Assembly (NCBI GenBank): GCA_019671135.1
Contig: JAHRHY010000017.1
Location: 1,116,001-1,180,000, forward strand
Reading direction: 5' to 3'
Length of the DNA: 64,000 nucleotides
Source of the DNA: Linnemannia hyalina
Taxonomy: Eukaryota > Mortierellomycota > Mortierellomycetes > Mortierellales > Mortierellaceae
Below, piece after piece: positions 21,904 to 33,300 of the stretch; the stretch's first letter is position 1, and every line of letters begins with the position of its first letter. The position numbers were made by a program, and so were the translations under genes. A model generated the notes under the pieces. That model saw nothing but the letters and a program-made list of their open reading frames with translations. It was not told where the DNA came from and did not search any database.

Positions 21904-22428
21904 CAGTTGGTGTTTAGTTGTTGATGGCGAAGAAGGAAGAATGAAAGATGGAAAAGAGAAGTGTGTGATGCAAGAAGCATAAAAAATAAGAAACAAAAGG
22001 CCAGGGGTATGTGTGTGTTGGATGAATGTGGTTGGTGCGGATTTATTGAAGTCGACAGAGTGACTGTCAGATCCGAACATTTGATCAATGAAACTACAAA
22101 GGGACGGACGGATGGACAAGACGTGTTCGTTCAACAGTGGTCCACTGGAACTGGATCGACATTTGGCTCCTTGGCTTGGCAGAAAAGAACACAACAGAAC
22201 TTCTTCTTTCGATGCAAACATATATCTGCAGGCAATGAACGAACGGAACGAGAGTAGGTATGTTTTTTTTTTGTGTTTTTTTCTGTTTTTTTATTAAACG
22301 TTTGTCAAAACAGACACTTTCTTCGTGCTTCTCTTTCTTTCTTTCTCATTGATTTCGAGGTGCGATTAAAAAAAAGGGAATCTCTAACGACTGCAACTGG
22401 GACTGGACTGGCAAGACTATAGCCTGCT
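21904..22428. other. Spacer between GDI 3' end and SARAF 5' end
   Basis: Holds the SARAF promoter and GDI 3' UTR. T-rich at 22263-22293. No coding signal, although several frames are open by chance. Confidence 0.55.
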
Positions 22429-25001
22429 TTAGTGGTCAGCCATCTCCTTCTGCTCCTCCTCCTGGGTCAGGCGCTGCTTGAGGACAAGGTCGTTGCCGGT
22501 GATGCGCTTGTAAAGATCCTTGACATCATCGCAGACAGTCTCAAAGTGGGAAGTGGCATCGTACGACTTGGAGATAAAGACCTGGTCATCCTTGCCATCC
22601 TTAATAGGCTCACTGATATCAACAACCTGCACGAACCTGTTATAACGATAAGAAAGAGGTGAGGTAGAAGGTAGTTAGTTATCAACGACCAATTGATCAG
22701 CACAATAAAACAAACACAGCTTAAAGAGGAGGAGATCGTACTTGTCGACGATGGGGCCGAGGAGGGCGAGACCGGCCTGGATCTCCTCCTGGGGGTTAGC
22801 GGTCTCGACGACGGTAGAGACGATGGCGAGGTAGTGGTTCTTTTCGCAGACGTTGTGGGAGGCAGAGACACCGGCAATGTAGATGTCGTTCTTGCGCTTG
22901 ACCTGGTTCTGGGGGATGATCAACTGGAAAGAATCGACGTTATCGGTGTTGGGGATGGGGCCCTTGAGCAAGCAAATGGCACGGATGACGCGGTCAGTGG
23001 TGTGGACCTTCTCGGGAGCATAGGAGGGGTCGCAAATGACCTGGGAGCACTTGGCAATCTCATCACCCGAGCGGACACCGACGACCTTGCCGTTCTCGTA
23101 GACAATCTCGTCGACCTTCTTGTCGAGCATGTAGGTACCACCGTAGATAGCAGAGAGACTATGTCGTAAAAGAAGGGACATGGTTAGTTAGTCAGTTGGT
23201 GTATGAACAGTTTAAGAGTGAGCAGATTCATGATTGGACCAGGCGGGAAGAATGAAATAGAAGATAAAAGTTATTTTGAGCGTTCTTACCGAGCGAAACC
23301 CTGGGGGAGCTCACCCAAACCGTAGAGAGGGTAAAGGTAAGGAGACTTGCCCCAACGAGCCATAGACGACATGTAGAGGGTGATGCGGTCAAAGGTCTCC
23401 TTGGCGGGGCGGTTCAAGTAGCTAGAAAACGGGCACGATAGAGCATATAGTTTTTAGCAGGGTTAATACGATGATATTTGTGAGTGAACATTTACATGCA
23501 CATGCATGTTGACCTCAATGGTCTGCATTTGACCTGACAAGAAAGAGAAAAAGGGTGGGTGGTTGGTTACCTGTCCTCCAAATGCAAGGCCAAGGCGTGG
23601 CCGATAAAGTCGATGGTGCCGGCCTCCAATCCAAAGTGCTTGTAGATATTGTCCATGGGGGTAGTGTTGATATCCATGCCACTGTGAGTGGCGGGATCGT
23701 CGGCCTTGTAGTTCTGGACGAACTCGAAGAACTTCTTGGCTCTGCGCTTCTCAAAGAGACCCATCAAGGGACTGCGGACGGCCTCCATCTCGGTGGCGGG
23801 GACCTTGGCGATGACACCATCGCGGTAGACGTACGAGCCGGCGATCTGCTTGAACTCGAGGTAGCGGGTGACGTCGGTGTGGGTCAAGATCTTGACGAGC
23901 TCTCCGTTGGCCATCATGAACTTAGGGATCAAGTCGACGTTGTAGTCGCGGTCCTTGCCGAGGGCGGCGGCGGGGGCGTCACCATCGCGGAACTTTTTGA
24001 AGAGCTAAAATATATATTTAAAACACGCAACATGAAAAGTGGAGTTTGCAAACATCCAATATTAATATTACCGCGCGTGAGCATAATCCCCTTTTTTAAG
24101 CGCATATGAACAAAAACTCTTTCTCTCTCAAGTTGCTGTTGGATACTGGTGTTCCTTGTTGGCGAGTGCTAATATTATCCGTCATTTGATGAGTGAGACT
24201 GAGGCTCATGCTCCGTGGGCTCGTTTTGGCTTTGAGCACCATTGCCGACTCTATTTTCTTTCTTTAATATATCCTTCTCGGCTCTTTTGGGACCCGTTGA
24301 ACGGATACATGCATTCCTCCCCTTTCAAGCTCTTTGGTTTTTGCTTTTTTTCGCTGTGGCAGCTTGCAGAAGTAGAGAGATAAAAAAAAGTCGTCCGACC
24401 AGATTGCTCCCCGAGAAATAATCAACGCAATGGGAGAAAAACAACAGAAAAAGAAAGGCAGAGGATGTCCGTGTTCCCGTACCTGGGTCAAGTTCAAACT
24501 GGCACTCTCGCCTCCGTAGTAGTCGTTGCGGTCCATGTGGAGGACCTTCTTGCCTTCGATTGACAAAAGACCAGAAAGAATGCACTCGGTCAAACCAGTG
24601 CCCATAACAACGACGTCGTATTGCTCATCCTATTAAGATCGCAAGGTAAGAAATACAAAGATACCATGGGTTAGACATATTGTATGCCTAGTATTCAAAG
24701 AACAGTAATAGCACACAAAAGAGTGTCCATAGAGGAGGTCGATGACGAGCGTGTGTGTGAATAACTGTTGCTGTTGTTGCTGTTGTTGCTGTGCTGTGTT
24801 TGTACTTCCTGTTGTCCAAGTTGTCAGCATAGTAAAGGAGAAAAAGTGTTTGTGTGCGTGTCGTCGCATGTGTAGGTCCATCAGTTTTTTTTTGGGGAGA
24901 GTGTGATGACGCTTAATACGCGTGTGCGGCGTGACAGCACCCCACAACGTGAGAAAAGAAAGAAGAAAAAGACATATGCTTGTGTGGGGATAACTCACCA
25001 T
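22429..25001 (-). CDS. GDI1: Rab GDP-dissociation inhibitor
   Basis: Extracts prenylated GDP-bound Rab/Ypt GTPases from membranes and recycles them. Six exons: 25001-24999 (ATG only), 24629-24483, 24004-23571, 23421-23290, 23158-22742 and 22636-22429. All junctions keep phase and the total is 446 residues, the family norm. Visible motifs include the N-terminal [20 protein letters not shown], with the FAD-like GxG fold that GDI/REP keep, [19 protein letters not shown] (conserved block 1), [54 protein letters not shown] and [11 protein letters not shown]. The tail ends QKEMADH. The start codon is an exon by itself, with GTGAGT directly after it. The gene is divergent from FCP1, with 674 bp between start codons. 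Confidence 0.97.
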
Positions 25002-25675
25002 GGTTGGTTATATTAGCTTGTGAAGAGAAAAGAAAGGGGGAGAGGGAAAGAGTGGTTTGTTTGTGTGGAAGCGAGTGAGAGTGAGAGTATTGGTTGATGA
25101 AGAAGAAGAAGAGAGAAGAAGAAAAGATGATGCTGACCCTGCCCCTTTTTCTCCTTGACCCTCTCACTATGCAGCGGTCTGTGACCAGCGAACGAATCAT
25201 CATCATCAGCTGTGGAGAGAACTCCACCTAATGTGTGTATGCAATTAGAGTTATTTCCGTGCCAAATTAAATATCATTTGGAGTAATGCAGGGAATTAAC
25301 ATAATTCCAAAGCAAAGCAGGTGCCTTTTGTCCTTGCCTTTTTTTTTTTTTTCTTCTTTCTCCTTGTCCGTCCTCGCTCGAAACGCGCCTTCTCCTTTTT
25401 TGCTTTTTTACACTCTACACACACACACACACAACATCACCCAAGACGCTAATCAGGACGACTTGGATCACATTTCAACAACCAACCAGCCAAGCTCACA
25501 GGACATACCCTTTCAATACACCTGAACCTGAACTCGGTACATCCAAAAGGCATCGCCACGCGTCTCAAAAGCCCTCCTTTCTGTCACCCACTGTCGCCGT
25601 TCTTCGCATCGCGCAACGGATATCGACTCGACTCCTCCCACACAACTAAAAGTCAACCAGGACACGAAATATATA
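25002..25675. promoter_or_regulatory. Divergent promoter GDI1 / FCP1
   Basis: Spacer between two genes read outward. It contains a T run at about 25339-25352, a CA repeat near 25417-25432 and pyrimidine-rich DNA close to FCP1. I could not place a defined element. Confidence 0.5.
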
Positions 25676-28600
25676 ATGGCGGACAACGACTTCAGATACA
25701 CAATCCCCGCAGAGCACTTACCAGCCACAATAATCGCCGTCAAGACAAGCAAGGACAAGTCCATGTCCGACGGCGACGAGCTGCTCGAATACGAATATAT
25801 CGTCAAGCGGGAAGGCTATGTCGACGAAGACAAGACTGCTCTGATTGCACAGAGAGGAGAAATCCGCGCCACCAAGGACGGAGTCGTGGAGGCCATTCAT
25901 GTCGTCAAGGGAAAGGTCATTGACAACGAGAGGTATTTTGACAGGCTTCCTGTGTATCTTCTTGCATCCATCGTTATTGTTATGACATCCTACTAACGAT
26001 CTCTTATTATTACGAATCGAATTACTGGAACCTGCAATAGTACGGTGGTGATCGACTACAAAGGCTGCGACCACGACACGCAGTACGAGGGCATGTGTGT
26101 TATGTGCTGCAAGACTGTACCCATGAACCAAGAGTCTCATGTCATGATGGCCCACGATGCAACGTCGCTTGCCGTCAGCCGTTCTGTTAGTCACGAATTC
26201 GCCTTGCTGCTCTTTCGACCTCTCTGTTTGAGGTATCGATGGTGGGTCTACATGATTCAACTCTAACATTACAACATGGCTTGCATTTTCCAAAACAATA
26301 GGAGGCAAAGAGGCTGGAGCACGATACAGTGGGTCGACTTTTGAACGAGGGCAAGTTGTCTCTGATTGTGGATCTGGACCAGACACTTATTCATGCGACA
26401 GTCGGACCAGCTATCGACGAATGGATCAACTCTCAGGGTGGGATGCCACAGGTAAGCGACGAATCCTTCATCACTCACGTTGTTCTTGACTTGTCAGTAT
26501 TCTTTGTGAATTAGCATGACCTAACAACGTGCTGGTTCTCTTCCCTCTGAATAGGACGTGAAAATGTTTCCTCTACCAGACAGTTCTACGCCATACTACA
26601 TCAAGTTGCGGTACGACGGCACAGCGGGGCTTGCAGTTCTTGATCGGGGTTTCCCTTGCATATTCGCCACTAGGAATCAATTGCTAATGTTGATCTCACG
26701 TTGTCTCACCATGATAGACCTCACTTAGAACGCTTCTTGCAAAAGGTCGCGGCCATCTACGAACTGCATATTTACACAATGGGGACAAGGAACTATGCAT
26801 CAGCGGTCGCCAAGGCTATCGACCCTGATGGCAAGTTTTTCAGTCAGCGGATCCTCTCCAGAGATGAAAACCTCAGTAAGTAGGATCTGCAGGAATGGAC
26901 ATTGCCGATCATTGCAACTGTGATACGAGGTGATAAAGTGAATTTGAATTGACCTGTTCTCAATTTGATGAATTATAAATCATAGACATGACGCAAAAGT
27001 CGATTGAACGCCTGTTTCCCTGTGACACTTCCATGGTCGTGGTGATTGACGATCGTGCAGACGTGTGGCAGTACTCTCCTAACCTGGTCAAAGTTCACCC
27101 ATGTAAGTCCCGAGGACATGTCTTGTCAGTTGATCGATGTCGTCTTTTGTTATGAATCTAGTGTGTCTAATTGCTAATTTATCATTCGACGCTGTCACTA
27201 TAGACGAGTACTTTGTTGGGGCTGGGGACATTAATGCAGGGCATCTCCCGAAACAGGACACCGTCGTCAAGTCAGAACCAGCACCCAGCACAGGAGCAGC
27301 TCCAATAGCAGATCTCGTTAAGGAATCAACAGAAGCCAAATCTGAACTATCCGACACCTCAGCAGGGGCAACAGAAGCCACAGTCGAGACTGAAACATCT
27401 ACAGCAGCGCCCACTGATGCGACGGCAGCTTCTTCAGATGCAACGGCGGCGTCGTCTGAAGAAAAGACGCCAGAGGAGAAAAGCGAGGAAAAGAAGGTAG
27501 AGGTGACAGCGTCCACGGTGTCTGCACCTGGAACCCCAGGGAAAGTCCTCAAGGCCAAAGCTCCTGTCATGGATGATAATGACAACGAGCTCAAGCACAT
27601 CCTCGAGGTAAGGCCCTGTTAATTTTGATTGTTTTCTTGGTCACGTCTTTTACTCTCATGCCAAGAGTATCTTTCTAACCGCATTCACTTTCATTCATAC
27701 GTGCAGATCTTGGAGACGATTCATGAAAAGTTTTATGACGACAGGGAGGTGTTCAAGCTTACAAAACCAAAGAAGCAACCAGATGTGAAGGTACCGATCA
27801 GCTCAACAGGACATGACCATGATGGACACTATCTTTGGTTGGACTGAAAAAAGAGCGCATCTCAACTAAACTTATCGCTGTTATCGTTGCATGCCAAAAC
27901 ATATAGGAGATCATCAGAGATATGAAGAAGAGCGTGTTGAAAGGAGTCAACATTGTCTTCAGTAGTGTGATTCCCCTTGGTCAGATACCCCAGAGGGCAG
28001 ACATCTGGAGACAAGCTGAAAGCTTTGGAGCTATATGCTCGACCGAGTTGTCAGCAGGAGTGACCCACATTGTGGCTGCCAAGGTAAGATTCAAAACGAC
28101 ATGCTATTTAGAAAGGAAAAACTGGCGCCGAAGGATTTAGTGAAACAGACATTTAACGTGCACATCTACATCAAACCTTTTATCCCTGGGTATAGGCGGG
28201 CACGCAAAAAGTCAGTGAGGCGAGGAGACGCAGGAATGTCAGGATCGTCCGCCCAGAGTGGTTGTACCACTCCATCGGAAAGTGGCAACGCCAGAATGAA
28301 GCCGACTACATCCTGCCCGAACTCGCCAACAAATCGTCACCCAGGTCCACAACGCCACCGCACAATCCCGAAGACGAAAAGAACTTCGGCGGAGCGGAAG
28401 GTAACGGGGAAGAGGACCAGGGTGGCGAGTCGGAAGATATGGGCACCATACAAACCATCAATAATAACGTGTGGGAAGATGCAGCCAAGGAGCTTGAGGA
28501 TGAGCTGGGGGATCTGGACGATACTGACTTTGACAGTGACACGAGGTTAGCTACTCTTCTCTTGGGCTTTTTTTTTTCTCCAAGCGCTACTTTACTACGT

Positions 28601-29232
28601 TAATTTAAACCAAGCTAACCTCTCTCATCCTTGATTCTTGTCATTTGTTATGATTTCTTAGCACACATAGCAATACACAGAGCGACGCGAGCACGGACAG
28701 AGGGAACAGGTCCCCGCTTACGAACCTAAAGCGGACAAGAGTGTTTCGAAGGTCAGGCCTCAGCACGGCGGTGACCAGTGGCGGAAACGATGACGACGAC
28801 GATGAGGATGAGGACTCTGACAATGGTAGGATGAACGTGGACATGATGGAAGGAGGAGACGGACGTGAAGGTTTTGGAGAGGACGATGACGATGATAAGG
28901 GCATGAGTACTCAGGACAGCGACAGTGACATTGATGATGAGAACGGGTCCGACAGTCAGCAGGGTTACAGTGATGCAACTAGTGATGCGAGTGGGTCTGC
29001 TGTGCGACAACGTAAGAGAAGGCGCCGGAGCATTGGAAAGAACGGCGGTCTTGAAGATACTGTTGGCGATGATGATGAAGATGACGATGATGGTATGGAC
29101 GCCGACGATGAGGTGACGATGGACCACACGCACACGATGCAACAGAGCCAGGAGGATGACGACGACGACGATGATGTCGATTTCCTGAATGACCTCGAGA
29201 ATGATTTGGATGCGCAGCTAAAGGACGACTAG
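25676..29232 (+). CDS. FCP1: RNA polymerase II CTD phosphatase FCP1
   Basis: Nuclear Mg2+-dependent phosphatase that removes CTD phosphates, mainly Ser2, and recycles Pol II. Eleven exons: 25676-25932, 26041-26185, 26302-26451, 26555-26610, 26718-26875, 26986-27102, 27204-27607, 27707-27790, 27907-28083, 28196-28545 and 28662-29232. All are in phase, giving 822 residues. Residues about 50-85 resemble a biotin/lipoyl-like fold (GEIRATKDGVVEAIHVVKGK), known at the N-terminus of Fcp1. The FCPH catalytic motif DLDQT has Asp158 (nucleophile) and Asp160 (acid/base), with the second signature VVVIDDRADVW at about 273-283. A BRCT domain covers about 466-555 (LKGVNIVFSSVIPLG, THIVAAK, VRIVRPEWLYHSI). 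The acidic tail (EDDDDDDDVDFLNDLENDLD) matches the TFIIF/TFIIB-binding end of the family. The Ala/Thr/Glu-rich insert at about 300-415 is disordered. Confidence 0.97.
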
Positions 29233-29385
29233 GACAAGCGAGCTTTGGTTGTTCTTCTGTAGATTGTAGCTTCTTTTCATCTTTTCGAATGTATTCTCCT
29301 GTACCTCTTTCTACTCTGTTTCCTGGTATATGTCCATATCGAAATGGCAGGACACCACGCCACTTCATTTTCGTATTGAGTGGAA

Positions 29386-29387
<2 letters not shown>

Positions 29388-29417
<30 letters not shown>
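29388..29417. repeat. Poly(A) tract of 30
   Basis: Uninterrupted A30 about 155 bp after the FCP1 stop codon on the + strand. It might be a relic of reverse-transcribed RNA or simple slippage. No target-site duplication is obvious. Confidence 0.9.
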
Positions 29418-29420
<3 letters not shown>

Positions 29421-30371
29421 CTATCGTGAAGTGAATTGGGTGTTGGTCTGCAGATTGATTGTTCCTGGGTGGCAAGAAGGTGATACCAATAAAAATATGC
29501 CCGTTCGTGAAATGAGTGGACGAAAACATGAACGCGTCGGGTTGATTAGCTTTTTGTGGCCTGGAACGCGTCTTGTTTCACTTTATTCGTTGTCTTTTAT
29601 TTTAATCACAACGGCTCCGATTTTTTGATGGGGCGTTTGCGTACCCCGGTGTCCTTCCATTCTCGAACTCCCAGCGGCTCGCATCCTTTGTCCCTCACTT
29701 CAGTTTTTTTTTCAGTCGAGTTGTCAAAAAACGTGGGTGTTTTTGTGCCTTGTCGTGTGCGGTTAGTTAGTTTTGGTTTGGTATCCTCACATTTTTTTAT
29801 CCTGCTCGCGCTTCTCTCCTGGTATCCGTCCCATACTTCCGTCCACCGCCTCCCATCCTCCTTCTGCCTTTTGCTGATGTGTGTAACAGTGGGTGATTTT
29901 AGTCAAGCAAAGGTCCAAAAAGCAAAAGAAATACAAAAAGCAAGTGCTAGGGGATGTAGACTTGCTGACATTATTGAAGGAGGCATTTGCTTTCGATTGT
30001 TATTCCACGCTCCTTTAATGTTCTCCCTAACTCCCTTCATCTACCTTCAGTCACATCTCAGGCCTAAGATCTCCTTTATGCCTTGTTTCGCGCGTAGTAA
30101 GACGACGGGGTGGGAAAGCTGGCGAGAACATCAAGCCAGCATGAATGCAGCCAAGCAATGCAAGGCATGCAAGGCCAATAGAAACGGCGCTCTTTGGTGT
30201 CCAAATGAGGGAATGGGGTACAAAAGAAGTGGGAGGGGTCAGACAACAGGCCGGATTGAAATGATTGTCGAAAAATGTACATACGCATACATTGTACACA
30301 AGCAACGGCAAAATAATAACGTGCTAGAGGCATACAGAATGAATGAGAGATGAATGCGAGGCGTGCTGGTT

Positions 30372-30390
30372 CCCCCCCCCCCCCCCCCCC
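30372..30390. repeat. Poly(C) tract of 19
   Basis: C19 followed by C-rich DNA with several short CCCCCC/CTTAACCC stretches to about 30430. Prone to slippage and to i-motif/G-quadruplex structure. Confidence 0.9.
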
Positions 30391-33300
30391 TACGCTTAAT
30401 CTTAACCCTCTGCTCTTAACCCCCCCACTCTTGACGCCTATGCAAACCAGCCCTGGGTGTGTTCCGTTGCTGTCATGCAAAAAAAGAGGGGGTGAATTTT
30501 TGTTGTTCGTGTGAGTACATGCGTGGCATGTATGGTTGTTGAGAGTCGATAACTGTCGCTGCGCGGAGGGGTGTGGCGTGCGTGTGTGCTTACGCCTTAG
30601 ACCATGGACTGGAGGCATCGCCGCTACTCTAAACGAATGACAAATGAAGGAAGAGAAAGTAGACATGGCAAAGTGCGAATTGTAAACAAAACGCCCTCTT
30701 GATGATGCTCTGTTTTTTTTACGTTAATTGCATAACTGAGCTGTGATAAACTCGCCCACCCTGTGGCCACTCTACCCCTACCTTAGCCCCCTACAGTCAT
30801 GAGCAAAGAAATGGGGTGCTTAGTGTCAACGAAGGATGGTGACATTCTTGAATGGGCATGCTTGATTTTCAGGCACCTCTTACTATTGTCACCATTTTCG
30901 CTCACTCTTTCGGAACATAATTACTAGCCTGCAACCCTATATCACAATTGAACTGAGGAAGGGGAACACTCTAAAAAATCCTCTCACGATACGCATCATC
31001 GCCTCGTGCAACGATGGATAGATATATGGGATGTTACGATGTACCTTACAAGGTACATGTACGTGGATAGTCCTTCCGTTTTTCTCCCCATCTGTCTGTT
31101 CTTCTCTCGTTATGCGCCCCAAGATGTATACTGTGCATGCATACCAAGCCTGCTCCACCGTGGGCCAATCTCTTTTCTCTCTCGCTCGATCTCACCCCCA
31201 AGCCAACCAACCAACCAGCCCAGATGATCATATGCTTCAACCTGCCAACAACACAACAAACAATAAAGAACAGGTCGCAGACGAAGGTTCGCATGAATTT
31301 TGTGTCAAGATAGGAAAAGAGAGAGCCACGCCATTTTATCATCCATGGTCTCCAATGCACCCCTGCAGCATGCCTCTCTCGCTTTGGTTGCCTATTGCTA
31401 AGACACCAAAAAGAGCTACAAAAAAAAGGGCTCTTTTGTATTTGTTTGTTGATGTTGTTTGTGTGTTTGTATGCCCAATGGTTGGTTGGAATAACAAAAG
31501 AGGAAGGAGGGGGATGGGGTGATAGGATAGGAGGACATGGTGTGACTAGGGCATTGGTTGTCTTTGGTTTATGTTTATTTTTTTGGTTTTGGCCCATGGT
31601 TCTGAATGCTTTGTTATTTATTTTTTTTTTATTTTTTTTTGGGTATATTCCTTTGATTCGCATTGTTTTCAAATGAATGTTCCAACCCCTACTTTACCTT
31701 TTTGACAATCCTCCTCATCATTATTACTTCAGCGTCTACATTCTGTTTGTGCCTGAATAAAAAAGAACCCCTATTTTAGACATTGCTCCTTTTCTCTTCC
31801 CCTGTGTTCAAGAAAACTTTCATGCCCGATGATGAAGCGTGATGCGATTTTAGGCAATACTTGTTTGGATTCCTCCTCGACCCACACTCCCATGGGCCCC
31901 TGGGTGAGTTTCAATTTGCATCTGTGTTTGGGAAGAATGGAAGAAAGGAAGAATGGGTGAATGGACGAATGGACGAAAGGAAAAAGGGCAAGAAGGCAGG
32001 CAGGAAGGAAGGAAGGAAGGGAATGAACACAAACATAACAAATGGAACACTAAGAATAGAAGGAAGAACATGCATTCGTAACCATGCAACACCCAGGGGT
32101 CAGACAAAAGGTGAGGCATTATCGAGTAGTTCTAACGTCCAAGTACCACGGAAGGGATGAGAAAGAACAGAACAAACACGCAAGAACAAACAAACGATGC
32201 ACATGTGTGCAGTCTGGCAGGTTGAATTCCATGCAAAACCTTGCCATTTCACTTTACATTTCATAATATGACAAGCAGGCCACGTCCGTTTGTCTCGTCT
32301 GTCTGATTTGTTCATTTCCTCAGTCTGCTGAGAATAGACATCGTCTTCATTCACTTCCTCTCACCCCTTTTTGTCCCCCTCTCTTTCTCTGTCTGCCTTG
32401 TCCAGGTCCAGGCTGTTAAATATGGCCGAGGAGGAGGAGGAGGAAGTTAAGGAGAGACGAACAACAGCAAAGGTAGAAGGATGACAAGAAGGAATGTGCA
32501 TATAAAAAAAAGATAGATAGAGGTTAACGGTCATGGTATGACATGGTAAAGGCAGGGCATAGCAAAGCAGGCAAGAAGAAAGAAAGAATGCAAGGGGCAC
32601 TGAAAAAACTTCCCAGGGAAGGGGACCTGAATGTGCTTGGAATACTATGGGATGCGATGTGATAGGATGGATGGTCATTTGGAACTGCCCAATTGCCACT
32701 GACGTTTTGTTTTTTCTATAGTGTAATGCGCGAAACTCGTAATGGTTTCTTTTACCTTGAGCAAAAAGCTTCGGTGCCGCAGGATTAGGCGATCCTGAGG
32801 TTAGAAAAAGACACGATTCTCTTTCTTGTAATTCTGTGCTGTTACGAATGCTATGCTTTGCTTACGCGATTGCCTTATTATTATTTTTTTTACTTCTTTT
32901 TTCTTGACTCCCAATTCAATTGCGCTCTCTTATTTTAACTTGCTCTTCTCTGGATGCACAAAGCTCGTCATCAAGTTTATCTATTTCGAACAAAACATTC
33001 AAACAAAAAAAAATGTGTTTCTGTTATCTAAATATTGACATATGTTTGATGCATGCTTAGGCATTGTTTCTGAGCCATGGGTACTTGTCAAGGGTTTTTG
33101 TCTGTATATCGGTGACGATCGGAGAGGAACAGAAGGGTAATCCCTTTTCCATTCATATATAGCTAGAAATGTAGCTGCATGGAGGATTCTATATTATTGT
33201 AAGAGCCACGTTTTCGTCTATGGAAGAAATGGTTATCGATGGCACTAGTACGCGAAGAGAGAGAGGAACAATGATCGATCGCATATAGAGAAAGCAAGAA

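Noticed and set aside
22693..23169. 158-codon + frame rich in Val/Asp/Gly opposite GDI exon 5
   Set aside because: Antisense shadow of a conserved GC3-rich exon; similar shadows occur opposite other coding exons, for example 23555-24109.
29388..29417. A30 tract as evidence of a retroposed gene
   Set aside because: No adjacent intronless gene copy or target-site duplication is visible.
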